Shown here piece after piece: positions 23,501 to 36,200 of a stretch of 64,000 nucleotides of DNA. The DNA is taken from assembly GCA_016987375.1 (NCBI GenBank), contig PJRA01000303.1, positions 225,811 to 289,810 on the forward strand, written 5' to 3'. The position numbers and the translations under genes are program-made. The first letter of the stretch is position 1. Each line of letters begins with the position of its first letter. The notes beneath the pieces were generated by a model. That model was not told the DNA's origin, did no database searches, and saw only the letters and a program-made list of their open reading frames with translations. Source of the DNA: Brachionus koreanus (Eukaryota > Rotifera > Eurotatoria > Ploima > Brachionidae).

Positions 23501-25511
23501 GATGCATTCGACAAACAGCAACTCCACAGCTACCGGTACCACCACTACGACCTCGACAACGACAACAGACACTCGTACATCTTCTATTATAAAAAATAAT
23601 CCCATAATAATGACTCCGCCATCGACAGTCTCGTCTGTCTCTTCAATATCGTCGTCAATGTCGACACAAAATCAACAATCGTTGAGCATAAACCCGTCGT
23701 CAACATCGTCCTCTAGTTCGTCTACTCAAATGATATCACCGGTCAGCTTAACTAATAATAATGATCAAATACAACAACAACAGCAACAACAACAACAACA
23801 GCAGCAGCAGCAGCAGCGATGTTCCTCGGTCGAGCCGGCCTTCAATCAGAATTTCTATGCAGGCAATCAGTATAATTCAAATCAAGCAGCCTATTATTCG
23901 TCAGTAAGTAATAGAAATTCTAGTCCGCAGACATATCCGCGCGCGTCATCTGTGCTAAACACGTCGCAGTCGCCCCAAGCCAACCGAGTCAACGTAAACT
24001 CAACACCAAGCACTCCCACGCCCCAAAATCCGCCTCAAACTCAAACACAAACAAACTATGCATCTCTGAATCGATCCAAATCGAACTCGAACTCAAATTT
24101 GATAAACTATTCGCCCAATGGCAACATGGCTGCCAGTCAAACGAACAATCAAACAAGTCAAGTGACGACTAGCACGTATCAGTCGATGCCTAGTTCGAAA
24201 AGCTTTGATCAATCAAGTGCGCCCACAATCAGCTTCATGCATCAAACCAAGCAAACAATAAATCCCTATTCGTCTACGAGCACACCAACAAGCGCCTCGT
24301 TTGCTGCTGCCGCTGCTGCGGCTGTGTCGCACAACTATCCAACTTCAACACATCCCATTTATCCACCACCTGCATCTACAAACAATTATTTAAATTCACT
24401 GCCGTTTCCTGATCCGTTTTCACTAAACAAAAATTTACCTCATCTCAATCACTTTTCAGCTCATTATAACGATTTAATGTCCGGCATACAGCCGACTAGT
24501 TTAGAACCCAATAAACAAATACCACAATCAGCACCGGCAGTGCATACTAATCAACAAGTCAAAACCGATGGCAAAAAAACAATTAAAAATAAACAAAAAA
24601 ATTCGTCCTCAGCTGCCTCTTCGAACACACAATCAAAACAGCCCAATTTACCCACTAACACTAATAGTGCTGCTGCTAATGCTGTCGCACATGCAACAAA
24701 CATATCGCCTGGCTATCCGTCGCCCAATCTACTTAACAATCCGGTCACAAATGCTCTTCACAATCTTTACTCCAAAAACGATTCATTCTTTTCGAATCTA
24801 TTTCCGAAACAACAGCAACAACAACAACAGCATCAACAACAAACACAACAACAACAACAACAACTTCAACAGCAGCAACAACCGCAACAATCGGTTCAAA
24901 ATCAACAAGCGAGTATACCAAGCTACACAGAAGTATACGCTAATTATCAAAAGAGTGACTTTTACAATCAAGTAAATAGTCGAAATGGCTCACGTGCTAA
25001 TTCTGGTACACAAATAGCATATGCACAAAATTATGCTAATTCAAGTCAGCATCAATCAAGGATATATCAGCATCAACAGTATCAACAGCAGCAGCAGCAG
25101 CAACAACAACAACAACAGCAACAACAGCATGCAGGTCAAATTGGACTTAATGGTTACAACAAAACTAGTTCACAAAGTAGACAATCGTCCACTAATAATA
25201 CATATGAGTCGTTAGGTCAAAATTTTTACAACAATCAAAGCTATGCATCAAATCAAAGTGTGAACAATCAGTCGACATCGAACAATCAACAGTACAGATT
25301 TCCACAAGCATCAGCAACCAGTGCAAATTTGTACAATGCGTCGACACATCAGAGTCTTGCGCATCATTTGAATCAAACGCCCGTGGCTGCGTTCGCTGCT
25401 GCACTCTCTCATAATCCTCATGCTGCACAAGCAGCTGCAATGAGCTCGTACTTGGCCAGTCCGTTTTCAGTGCCGCAATTTCAATGGCATCCGCCGCCGC
25501 CGCCTATTTGA
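20515..25511 (+). CDS. large low-complexity nuclear protein with leucine zipper, AT-hooks and poly-Q tracts
   Basis: Two exons: 20515-20665 (ATG after taaa) and 20728-25511, joined in phase across a 62-base intron into 1644 residues. Residues about 50-78 form a leucine zipper (GELELLKEKIMLLEQRNSEL), superficially like the TSC22-box zipper but at the wrong end for that family. Two AT-hook motifs, KKRGRPPKP (about 648) and KRKRGRPKS (about 806), and many basic clusters indicate a DNA-binding nuclear protein. Long poly-Q runs lie near 120, 1065-1085, 1410-1440 and 1500-1520, with an Ala run near 1243, Ser/Asn/Thr-rich linkers and a WHPPPPP end. The gene is far richer in G and C than its surroundings. 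I do not recognise an ortholog; a transcriptional regulator is the best inference. Confidence 0.85.
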
Positions 25512-26660
25512 GTAGCAAAAATTATAAAAATCTCATTTCTTTTTTTTTTATTGCACTTATCATCATCAAAGCCCTGTGTTTTATTCTATTTAGAGTTATG
25601 TGAAAAAGAAAGATTGTATTTTTTTTTTATTCGATGTTAATTTTTAATTTTGTTAGTGTTAAATTTAGAGAGCGAAATTAATTTTTGAATTTTGTTTTAT
25701 TTTTTTTTTTTTTATTGCTGTCAAAAGTGGTCATTTTAGTCGACATTTTAACACAAAAATAACCAAACATGTCTTTGTCAAGCTGCAGCTATCTTGTGTT
25801 AGTACACTTTTTGGTCCACAATGTAGATTTGCTTGCCCACGATGCCGTAGTTTTTGGATTAAATTATCAATGCAAATTTGTATATACAAAAAGCAAACGC
25901 ATATGTCATGTGTTTTCTGTAAATAGCACTAGAAATGTTACGTAATAGTATTTTTTTCTCAGCTAATCGGCTTTTATATTGTTTTTTTATACAAAATTTT
26001 TTTTTCTTTGATTTTGTTTTCGATATTTTTAAAGAATTTTTAATAATTTGTCTTAATTTTTTAAAAATTTACTACTTAAGTTAAAAAATAAATATCAACT
26101 AAAATTTTTAATATAAAATGAATATAGATAATATTATTGAGTATAAATTGTTAACTTGTTTTGAATTTTTTCTAATTAAATTGATTTTAATTATTACTAT
26201 TATTATTATCTAATTTACACTTTTTGTTTTAATTATTTCTTAAACTTAAACAATAAGAATAATAAAAAATTAATATATTTAAAAATCTATTAATACCAAA
26301 TGCTTCAACCAAGTCAAAATTTGACTTAACCTATTTTGGCACATTGTTTTTACTTTATTTTTTTTTCATCTTTTTATTTAATTATTTATTTCACTCAATT
26401 CTCATTTTGATAATCAAGTCTAGTCGGTAATTTAATCAGTTGATAATAATCTTTTCTATTATTTAGAGGATTTTCGGTGTCAAATTAACATGTTTGAAAA
26501 ACAAATAACCTGAGCTAATAGTAAATATTTTGTCGAAAAAGAAAAAATATCATAGAACAAAACAAATTATTTATTCTAGATAATTTAAATGCTTATTAAA
26601 AAGATTGTTTTAAAAGTTTATTTATAAGCTATATTATTCATAATAATTTTTATTGTCAAC
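25512..26660 (+). other. 3' UTR and spacer after the poly-Q gene
   Basis: The first few hundred bases keep a less extreme composition (to about 25930) and probably form the 3' UTR. AATAAA-like signals occur near 26088. No further gene seen. Confidence 0.45.
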
Positions 26661-26702
26661 ATTAAAACGGGTGGTCAAAAATGGTTGTCCGAAATTTCTA
26701 AA
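26661..26702 (+). repeat. mariner-type terminus, variant
   Basis: acgggtggtcaaaaatggtt followed by gtccgaaatttc; related to the termini at 13470-13515 and 54575-54620. No partner end or transposase found nearby. Confidence 0.45.
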
Positions 26703-26732
26703 AGAAAAAAATATTTATATTATATATTTCAA

Positions 26733-26795
26733 GGTTAATCAACAGGCTAGTGCCCATGTCAATATTGACCGATTAACACCTCATTTATTTAATTT
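26733..26795 (+). repeat. dispersed TTAATCAACAGG repeat core
   Basis: ttaatcaacaggctagtgcc, then gattaacacctcatttattt after 17 bases. Matches copies at 12859, 30893 (reverse), 31776, 32729 and 47056 (reverse). Confidence 0.75.
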
Positions 26796-26984
26796 TATAA
26801 AAGTAATTATTAAACATTAAAAAAATTAAAAAAATAACTTAAATTCTTACATTTTCATATTTTTATATATTTTACGCAATTTCTTTGAAAATTTTAATTT
26901 TGCAATTTTAGAATAAAATTTAATTGAATTTTTAGAATTAAATAAAAATTTTTAGGAATAAAAAAAAATGTTTAATTTATAAAA

Positions 26985-27050
26985 TTTTATTTCAATCAAA
27001 AAATATTTGTTTCAATTTTTAAAAAAAGGGTCTAAAAAACCACTAAGATT
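26985..27050 (+). repeat. dispersed repeat shared with 47216-47280
   Basis: tttcaatttttaaaaaaagg followed by gtctaaaaaaccactaag; the copy at 47240-47278 reads tttcaatttttcaaaaaggg and gtctaaacaacctctcag. Both lie 150-260 bases from a TTAATCAACAGG core but on opposite sides of it, so the two families may be separate. Confidence 0.5.
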
Positions 27051-28053
27051 TTCTAGTTTTAAAAGAAAATTGAACTCAAGCCCTTTTACTAGATCACTAA
27101 TAAATGGATTAATGGAAAAGTCGAAAGGAAACGGAGAAAAAATTAGTTAAACTCAATCACTTATAAGTCAGCTAGAAGGAACCTTTGCATATGAAATTTG
27201 AAACAATGAACTCTGGTTAGACAGTGTCTTAACAAATTCTGTGAAATTAAAGTAAAAAAAATCTATAGAAAGAGAGAGAAGGGTTTAATTGATTAATCTC
27301 TGAGAGGAAGATGAAATTGTTAAATCATTAAGAAAGTGCTTAAATTATAACTTGAATAAAAAAAAAAAAACAAATAATTGAGTCCCTAATTAAATCGTTC
27401 TAATATCGAAAGAAATACTTACATACATGAACGTCCACCAACTAAGAAAAGAAAATAACAAAAATCAGTGATTTTCCTTCCCATTTACATTATCCAATTT
27501 AAGATATTTAAGACAAAATCATGTAATTTTAAAATAATCTCCCTTAAATAGTGCAAACTTTTTCATAATAGACACACAAACTGTCCTCTTTATGTTTTTT
27601 TTTTTTTAATTTACAAATTATTACTCATTAATACTGAAGGCAAGAAGGGATGAGCATTGATGAGTCTAGGATAAAAAAGCTTACTATTTTTGAATAGTAG
27701 ATAAAATTTCAAACAAAAAGTGAAAATTAAACAATAATAATCAGGAATTTTGAGTGTAGAATTTTTTGTTAAATATTTTATTAAAAAAATTAAAATTATT
27801 TAATTTTTATCTTATGAAAAAATTAAGTTAAGAAAAGAATAAAAAATAACTATCTAATAGACTCAAGAAATTTTTTGTAAAAATTAGTCTAATTTTAAGA
27901 AAAAAATTTGAAAATATTCATAAGACTTTCAAGAAACAATGCAAGTTGTGATTTATTCGGACATTTTTGTTCCTCAATTGGAATTGTATTCAAAGGTGGA
28001 TTCTTATGTATTTCAGTTAAATTATACTTAATATAAAAACTATTAGATAATAA
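27051..28053. other. spacer downstream of the DBH-like gene
   Basis: AT-rich, probably including the 3' UTR of the minus-strand monooxygenase gene. No gene recognised. Confidence 0.4.
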
Positions 28054-30291
28054 TTAATTTTTATTTTTAGTTTTGGGTACATTTACATGGTAATCGTAAA
28101 TCATTTCAGTTCTCATTGCATTTACAAAAAAATCTTGTATTTTCTTCTTTAGTTTTGGGGTTAGTTTTGCTTTTAATAGATCTTTGGGAATAAATCCTTC
28201 CCTCAAACTTTCACTTGTAAGTTTGATATCTCCAAACCTTTAAAATAATTTTAGAACAAAGAAAAAATAAATTAGTCAGATAATTACGCATCTAAATTGC
28301 GCAAAAATATTTTCCATGTTTCAAAATTAAAAGCTTCTTTACATCGGGAAAAAAATTTATTTCTTGGATAATACATTGTATTCATTTGACTTGGAAAAAA
28401 AACTTTAATCCTGCTACTATTCATCATAAACTTACCACATTTCTTCGAAAGCACTCGGTCCACCCTAGAAAATATTTTTTTTTCAAAACTATTAGTAATT
28501 TTTTTGAGTAAAAATACAAGAAATCATTGAACAATTGTAACCTAATTTTAAAAAAAACCAAAATGAAAGCTTACCGTTGTGTAATTTGTTTTTCCTCTTG
28601 TATTATAGTGACAAGTTAATTTAATGTTATCATTCTAAATCAAAATTTTGAAAAATTAGCTACACAATTAAAATCTTACTCTCTTAAGTATCACATCTTT
28701 ATCAAAAAATTGATAATCCTGTTTCCAACCATCGAAGTATTCATTTTTATAAATAAAATCTATTTCTTTTTTATCTCTAACTATTTTGGCTGTGGCTAAT
28801 TTTCCAACTGCATGAGTATGAAAAACTGTTCCAAATATGTTAACTTGATTAGAATTTCCGAGTAGTTCCTATAAATAAGATGAGATTTTAAATCAAACAT
28901 AAATGTAATTAAAAATCAAACATGGCTTTCTAAAATAATAGTAATTTTCGAAGTTATCCATTCCAGGAGGAATCAGTATAGTGTTCCAATCGAACAGAGC
29001 TCCAACAGTAAAAACACCAAATTCAATGGGTCTTAGTTTTTTGGTTGCATAAAATCTCACTCCAGAGTTATCTTCGATGTCTTATAAGATTTAATAATTA
29101 GTTTCAAAATTTATTAAGTATTAACAAAAATTAATTTACTTGCTAAATTATTGGGATTGTTATAGTGTAATTCTATCATAAAATATTTGAATTCTCCATC
29201 TTGTCCACCAACAGGAAAGCCCTTATCTGCTGGATATTCAACTTCCTTAAAAATTACTCAAATTAAGCTAACTTTCTATTCATTGAATAAACATTACATA
29301 ATTTCCTCCAACATGCCAAACCATTGATTGTTTATTGCACATTAAGCCTACTTGAACAATTTCTGTCGCTGGCTGCGACTCGTGAAAAGACAAACAGGGT
29401 CCAGTCTTGGCTCAGGATTCGATTTTAGATATTCATTTTCATAGCTTGGTGAACATTCGGTTACAATCATGTGATGAAGGTATCGTTCATTTCCCGGAGT
29501 CACCAAAGTTTCAAACTAAAAATAAAATCGAATACAGTTAAACTTTTTTAACTAAAAAAGAAAACATACTTTAACTATATGAGTTGTAGTGTTGAGCCAT
29601 TTAGATGGTAGTTTAAAAACCTGACAATAATATAGGGTATGGTAGCCGGGTATTACTGTATGCTTAAAAAAAATTTTAAAAATTCAAAAATTAAAACTTA
29701 AAATTAAAATTGAATTACATTAACTCTAAAATCTGCTATTTCAATATCAGGAGTGTTGAGGTCTATTTTTTGGTTTTGAGTTATGTAGTGAATGAAAATC
29801 AACAGAACGAATATTTTCATCAAAGTTTTCATTAAATATTCCAGTTACATAGGCTGCAATAATTCTTGGCGTTCCCTCAACAATATCCAAGTCCTCTTTA
29901 TTCGAGTCGCAAATTTTTAGTTTTCGACTGAATTTAGCCACAAGAAAAGAACCTTGATGAAATACTTCTTTTGCAAACCAATTTTGAAATGTATCTATCA
30001 CAGCTTTGTTTTTTACAAAGTGTCTATCAGTAAAATGATGACTTCCGTCTTTGTTCAACCATACAATAATTGCATCAGAGCCATCTAATGAATTATTGGA
30101 ATTCAAGCCAAACAAAAACCAACTATCAGTTTTTACATGAATCTCCATTGTTATATCTGAATCTGTATAATCCCAAAAAAGCTTGTAAACATCTGGCTTG
30201 ACTAGAACCCAATGGTTCAAATAAGTATCTGTTGATTGATGACAATTACCATTTATAAAAAAGTATCCAAGTATTAAAATTGAAAGAAGCA
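28054..30291 (-). CDS. DBH/MOXD1-like copper type II monooxygenase, two frame breaks
   Basis: The start MLLSILILGYFFINGNC is a signal peptide, so the enzyme enters the secretory path. A DOMON domain follows (WVLVKPDVYKLFWDYTD, SWFLFGLN), then the two copper domains in short exons down to 28054. All copper ligands of the family are present: LHHM (CuH histidines), IELHYNNP (third CuH histidine), FHTHAVG (CuM histidines) and FEEMC (CuM methionine). Family members hydroxylate small phenolic amines or similar substrates using ascorbate. Two frame changes break the reading: near 29765, in an A6 run before the DLNTPDIEIADFRV block, and near 29403-29420, before GPCLSFHESQPATE. All splice sites I checked remain good and no other damage is seen, so sequencing error at homopolymers or a very young pseudogene are both possible. 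No hydrophobic C-terminal anchor is visible. Confidence 0.85.
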
Positions 30292-30299
30292 TTTTTAAT

Positions 30300-30892
30300 T
30301 TAGATATTTTTTGAAATTTGGAGCTTTTATACTAAGAAAAAAGAAGTGAAATATTAAAAATTTAATTTTTTTATGGTTTTTCAGTTTACATAAAAAAAAA
30401 CAATTTTGTGTACACCTTTGGTAAATAATAGTCTATTCATTTTAATATTCCGGAATATTAGACTTAAACTAGTTTAAGTTTAATATTCTGGAACAAGATT
30501 TCAATTTCAGCAACCTTCTAAACAAGATTTTAATTTGTTCAATTAAATTTTTTAGCTTTTTTAACTTAGAAATTTACATGTAAAATATATTTAAACTGGA
30601 TGTTTTTATTGTACATTAATAATTGACAAAGTTTAACAAAAAAGAAAATATTAAAACTTGTTTAATATTTCAACATAAAAAATAATTAAGAGAAGTCTTA
30701 GAAAAAGTTAAAACATGGCTTTTCAAATGGAAAATGAAAATTTCTGTTCAAGTCATGTTATAGTTGTTCTTCTTAAAGTGAAACGTTCCGTTTCTGAAAG
30801 ATGAACGATGTATTCTAAAAAAACCATTCCAATTCCACTTCATCCATTCCGTTCTATCCATTCCACTCATTACGCACCATCCATGAATATAA
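30300..30892. other. upstream region of the DBH-like gene
   Basis: The promoter of the minus-strand gene should lie here. A small palindromic stretch occurs at 30448-30492 (tattccggaatatta and related halves). The segment 30820-30880 is rich in ccattcc repeats. Confidence 0.35.
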
Positions 30893-30960
30893 ATGTATTA
30901 AATAAATGAAGTGTTAATCAGTCGATTGTGATGAGGACATTAGCCTGTTGATTAACCTTG
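30893..30960 (-). repeat. dispersed TTAATCAACAGG repeat core
   Basis: The reverse complement reads ttaatcaacaggctaatgtc, then gattaacacttcatttattt. A diverged copy in opposite orientation to the neighbour at 31776. Confidence 0.7.
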
Positions 30961-31704
30961 CAATTGGAAAGAAAAATAAGGTTTAATGTGTTCTCCAAGC
31001 TTTATTTCTAGTTGAAGGCAGACGTTGACGGCCGGTTTTATTTTTTAACTACTATTTTCTTAATGTTGTTAAGTATTTTGGACATTATTCTTATTTTTTT
31101 CAAGCTCTTTTAATGCTTTTTTCTTAAATTTAAGAGAATATTTTATTTTTTCCAATAAAAGAGTTAACGGATTTGGAGAACAAACCATTAATCTGATTAA
31201 TGCGCTTGGTTTCGGCTAAGAGAAAACTATGGACAAGTTTTATTTTAGTCTGAATTATAACAAGGTGACACATGCAGGAAATATAGATTATTTAGGTCTT
31301 TTATTTAGGTACAAAAATTTTTCCCAGTCTATTTTTAGATATTATCTTAATTAGATATTAATTTCGGAAAGAAAAGTAAAAGAATTTGATATTAGACAGA
31401 ATATGCTATTTAAAAATGTCTTGGAATAAGTAAATTTGCTAGATTTTCACTTGTTTTATAAGCTCTTTAGCTGGAATCAGTAAGACAAATTTATATGAAA
31501 CACAAAATTATAAAACAAAACAAATAAGTCTTTGTAGTACCTTAAAAGTACGAATCACAAATTCGTTAATGCTAATTCTTCCTTTAGAAGACAATTGCAA
31601 ACTTTTGAACAAAAAATTTACAGTGATATTGTTGAATATGCTCCTAAGATCCGAATTGAGTTGATTGAATTTGTGTTTAAATGACTTAGTAAAATGTGTG
31701 TCAT
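30961..31704. other. spacer with a LINE-associated repeat
   Basis: 31437-31510 repeats the block at 8030-8105. The minus-strand frame at 31508-31714 opens with TTG and has no recognised domain. The remainder is featureless. Confidence 0.4.
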
Positions 31705-32110
31705 CACAAATCAAATTTATTATTTTAAAATTTCAAGGCTAATGATCAAATTTATTATTTTAAAATTTCAAGGCTGTCTAATAGACTGATTAACGCTTCA
31801 TTTATTTAAATTTTAAAAAAAATTAAATTTATATTTTTGTAAATAGAAAGCTTGAATATACAAACACTGATCTTTTGATCACAAAGCTATTTATCAATCT
31901 TGAGTAAAAAAATCCAATCGTTTTTTCTCCATTATTAGATTTTGTCATTGGTTCTATTAAATTTTCGCTTTTCCTTTAATTATTTCTTAAATTTATTGAG
32001 TCATTTTTGGATAATTTGTTTTTTAAGTTTTCAGGCGAGTTATGATAAGAAAGTGTCTTATGAGAAAATGATAACATTCTGTAAAATATGTGTTATTACA
32101 AATCAAGTTT
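31705..32110 (+). repeat. TTAATCAACAGG family copy with 35-base tandem duplication at its edge
   Basis: atcaaatttattattttaaa plus atttcaaggct occurs twice in tandem (31706-31739 and 31742-31775), followed by the right half of the core (gattaacgcttcatttattt) and by blocks that match 13065-13280 in order (gaaagcttgaat, tttgtcattggttc, gagtcatt). The left half of the core has been lost. Confidence 0.6.
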
Positions 32111-32728
32111 GAAATATTGCACTTGTCAAATTATTTCTTCTTATTTAAAATTTTAAACTATTTATTAAAAGTAGACTAACTAAACCTGATTAGATTTTTT
32201 TTTTGAGAAAATTGAATTTTTTAAATTCCTATTTTGATTTGTATCTAAATCGTTTTTTTTACTCTATTTTTTAAAAATTTTTTTTATTTATTTATTATAT
32301 TCTCTAAATTTTCTTGATAATTTACTAAAATACTGAGACAAAAAAGCTTAATAAACATAAAGCTAATAAATGATCATTTTAAAAAGAAATGAATTTAGAT
32401 TTATTGAAAAAAAACAAACGAGAATAAAAATTTTTTTTAATTTAATGGCTTTAAATTGAATATAATTTATTTTTTGATTTGAATTTCTTCTCCTTTAGTG
32501 GTTAAAATTTGTCTTTTAGTGTTAATAACACTTTTTAAACTCAGATATGCATCTTCTAATAAACAGAATAATCAGTATTATCCACACAACTTGTCAAATC
32601 CTGAGATTTTCATATCAAGTCACTCTCTTGAATCAACTTTTTGAAATCAAAATAATTTGAATATAAAATTTTTTTGAATAACCAAATTTTACTTTACGGA
32701 CTTGTTAGTCCGTATTTTAGGGATAGCC
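32111..32728. other. AT-rich spacer
   Basis: No gene or repeat recognised. Confidence 0.4.
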
Positions 32729-32895
32729 TTAATCAACAGGCTAGTGACCATGTCTCAAGAGACTGATTAACACTCCATTTATTAAATTCATTATTGAAAA
32801 AAAATACTTATATTTTAAAAAATATAAAATTATAAAATTGAATAGAATTATTGATTTAATTGTTATTTGAAAAAATTTAACAACAAGGTAAGCTA
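32729..32895 (+). repeat. dispersed TTAATCAACAGG repeat
   Basis: ttaatcaacaggctagtgac, gattaacactccatttatt, and farther on aaaaaatttaacaacaaggta, which also follows the core at 12995. Placed about 400 bases past the TopBP1 stop codon. Confidence 0.7.
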
Positions 32896-33278
32896 TTAAA
32901 AAATTAAAAGTAAGGAAAAGCAAAAAAAACAATGATTATGTTTACAATTTATTTTCTTTTAGAATTTTCTAATTTTCCTTTTCATTCTTTTCGAAAAGCC
33001 TTAATTAGAGAATCCAGAAGATATTATCGCAATGATAAGATAATTTCGCGATTGTATGCAATGGTTTACGTTAATTAAACATTTTATATTCTTTTTAGAC
33101 ATTAAAAAAAGATGAAAAATCAACTTAAAAAATATTCAAACATTTATTTAAATCAAAGTCATGTATTTGTAAAGGCAAAGCATTTAAAAATAAAAATGCT
33201 TTAAAACTAATTAAATTCAAAAAAAAAAAAAGAAAAATGAAAAAAAATAAATCGCCATTTATTAATCATACAAATAAA
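32896..33278. other. 3' flank of TopBP1
   Basis: A short plus-strand reading at about 32985-33078 (SFRKALIRESRRYYRNDKII) looks somewhat coding-like but has no start or domain. The rest is probably TopBP1 3' UTR. Confidence 0.3.
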
Positions 33279-36200
33279 TCAATTCTTTTTCGCAGCTCTT
33301 GCTGCAGTCATGATACGCTCAGCAATCGCGTCAGCTTTTAATCCCTTATTTATCTCATTCTTCCCATTTCTTTGTCTAGTATTCGTTTTGTTCTGAGTTG
33401 GAGCCAAATTTGCACCATTCATCGGAGCACTATCTTCTTTCCAGTAAGTAACCTGAATTTGAGAATGAGGAATGGCGTTCGAAACACTCTTTTTTGTTTC
33501 CTTGCATAGCAAAGACGGAGATCCATTAGAGTCCAAATTTTTTCTAATTTGTCGATCATCTCGCGAAGAAGGAATTGCCTTGCGCTTCATTTGTCTTCGC
33601 TTTGAATTGTCTTCATCATCATTCAAATCAAAGTCCTCATTTTTATCGTTGATTTGATTGAATTCAAAATTTTGCAAAAGAGCAGTTTCATCATCCATTG
33701 CGCTTGCATTCTCGCCAAACTCACTTAAATCCGATCTGTTTATATCCGACTTGTTGCGACTTATTTTTCGACTAGTATTAACGCTTTTCAAACTTGCCAA
33801 TTTGTCCTGCAATTGATCGAGAAAAGCTCGTTTGATATCGATCTGATTTTCCTCAGCCTCTGTTTGATTTATTTTAGTCTCTTCGCTCATCTCATTCATT
33901 TCACAGGCCTCTTGGACATTTTCGCCTAATCTGGAATTTAACAAAAAACCTGTCTCATCCAAATGACACTGACTCTCATTGCATGCGTAAATCCAGTCGG
34001 GTAAAACAATCAATTTTTTGTCCTCAATGGCTGTTTTAAGTTCTTTAACATTGTCGCCAATGTCTCCACTGTAGACAAAATGAGTTACGTCATTGTTATA
34101 AGTCCAGCAAAAATCTCCACCTAGTGAATCAACTATTTTGTACAAATCGGTCTGTATTTTGGCCAATTTTCGGCTAACATAGACTCGGCAAGCTTTTAGC
34201 ACAAGTCGAGTATGACGCGGAGTCGGCTGAATTAAATCAATATGGTCCTGGTTCTTTATCAAGGTTTCTCTCTTAGTTCGTTGAAAAGAGTACTCGAATG
34301 CTGGACTCTCATAACAATTGGCCCAGTATTCGGAATTTTTCGACTTTTCGGCCGCTATTTGAATCGCATTGGTAAACAATTCGCATAGAGGAGTCTCGGG
34401 CTTTTTTGTTTTTAATCTGCTTATAGTCTCAGGAGTTTTAAGCATTTCAAGAGCTTTATCACAGTCTAAATTTTTAAATTTAAATTCACCATTGTTACTT
34501 GGCTTCATCCAAACAGGAGTACTAAATTTATTATTTTCTGCTGTTGGAGAAATTGGCTGATTGTTGGGCATTATTTCACTTCTGCGCAGTTCTTTTAAGC
34601 GTGGATTTTTCGGTGTATTAAAATTAATCGCTGGCGATTGATTGGGAATTTTGAATTTTGAATCATTTAATGCTTTAAAGCTGATTTCTCTTGTTTGCTC
34701 TGGATCTTCGTCAAGTCTTGGCTTCTTGGAATCGTTGTGCATTGACAAACTAGAGTCATTATGATTATGCTCAGTCTCGTTATTTGTAGATAAATTCATA
34801 CTTTTAGATGGCTTTGAATTGTAGCTGCTGTTTGTGCACATATTTTCATTTTGTTGTCTTATTTTGGCCAAAGCATCTATCAAATCCTTTTGTATTAATT
34901 CTTGATTTTCGACACCGTACTTGCTCTCATCAGCTTTCATTCCGGTTACGCAGCATTCAATGACCCATTCGGCGCAAATTATAGGCAAATTCCAAGTTCT
35001 CGCTGCTATGTACTTTGGTCCGATTGCTTGTTTGCATATTAAATGAGTGTTTACTTGGATATCGTTGGTTTTTTTGAGACTAAGAGAAGGCTGTGTGTGT
35101 GCGCCCAAAAGCTTACACAAATTAGCTATATTGTCCTTTTCATATTGAGCGTAGCCACTGATGGTGATCACACAATCGGACAATGGCGTATCGTTGTTGT
35201 AACGAGGAATCGGTTGAAAAAATATGTCTGATTTTAAGGAAACAATTTGGTTTAATTCACAGCACTTTTTCATCCAGTAGACAGTGGCGGGATTTTTATG
35301 GGAAATGGGTGTTGAGGTAATTAGTGGAAAGAGTGTAAAATCGGTTTGATCGTCGCCCAAGTCCATCGGCATCTCAGTTGCGTCCATATCTTCTGATTGA
35401 ACAATCAAAGCACCTTTTTGAATTAAAATTTTTTCTATTGATTCACGTTCTTCTTGATCAAAGCCAATTATTTTAAATTTTTTTCTATAAAATATTTCAT
35501 TGTTTTTGCTAATATCAACGTTTTCATTATTTTTCAGAGTAACATCTGCTTTAGGTGTTGCTTGTTTTTGTTGTTGATACTGTTGAAGCTTAGATGAGAG
35601 AGAGCTAGGTCTTGTTGGAGTATTGGTTTGAAATGGTATAGCGGAAGTTTCGATCTGTGGCTTGACTAATGCAGCTTCAATGTTCAAATATTGTGAAAGA
35701 CAATCATTTAAGTCCGAGTCGAATGTTTGATTGCTTGAAGATTGATTTGATGCTTGTTTTATCGGTCTAGATCTTTAAGAAATTTTAATTAATGATTTAT
35801 GAGATTATTTTTTTTTATCATTTATTTTACTATAAAATATTTGGTTTAGTTTATTAAATAGATATAAATTGAACAATTGATGACATACACCGTTGTTTAC
35901 AGTACTATATTTGTGAATTACTTTAAATATAAATGTGACTGGCAATTTGTTAGATATGTCATTTTATAAAATGACTTGGCAAGTTATAAAGTAAATTTAA
36001 ATGAATTTTAACTTTATTGTTTGACAATTGGCAATTTATTAAATTGAAAATTTGAAATTAAACAAATTTAATAATCGAAGATCAGTTTATTAACCCTGGA
36101 ACTAACTCTAGTCAAGCAGCCGAAAACCAAAAGGAATTCGACCTGAGAGTACTATTTACAGCCAAACTTGTAGAAGTATTTCATTACTGAATTTAATGAG

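Noticed and set aside
24568..24975. 135-residue plus-strand frame inside the poly-Q gene
   Set aside because: Out-of-frame reading of CAA/CAG repeats (runs of Asn), not an independent gene.
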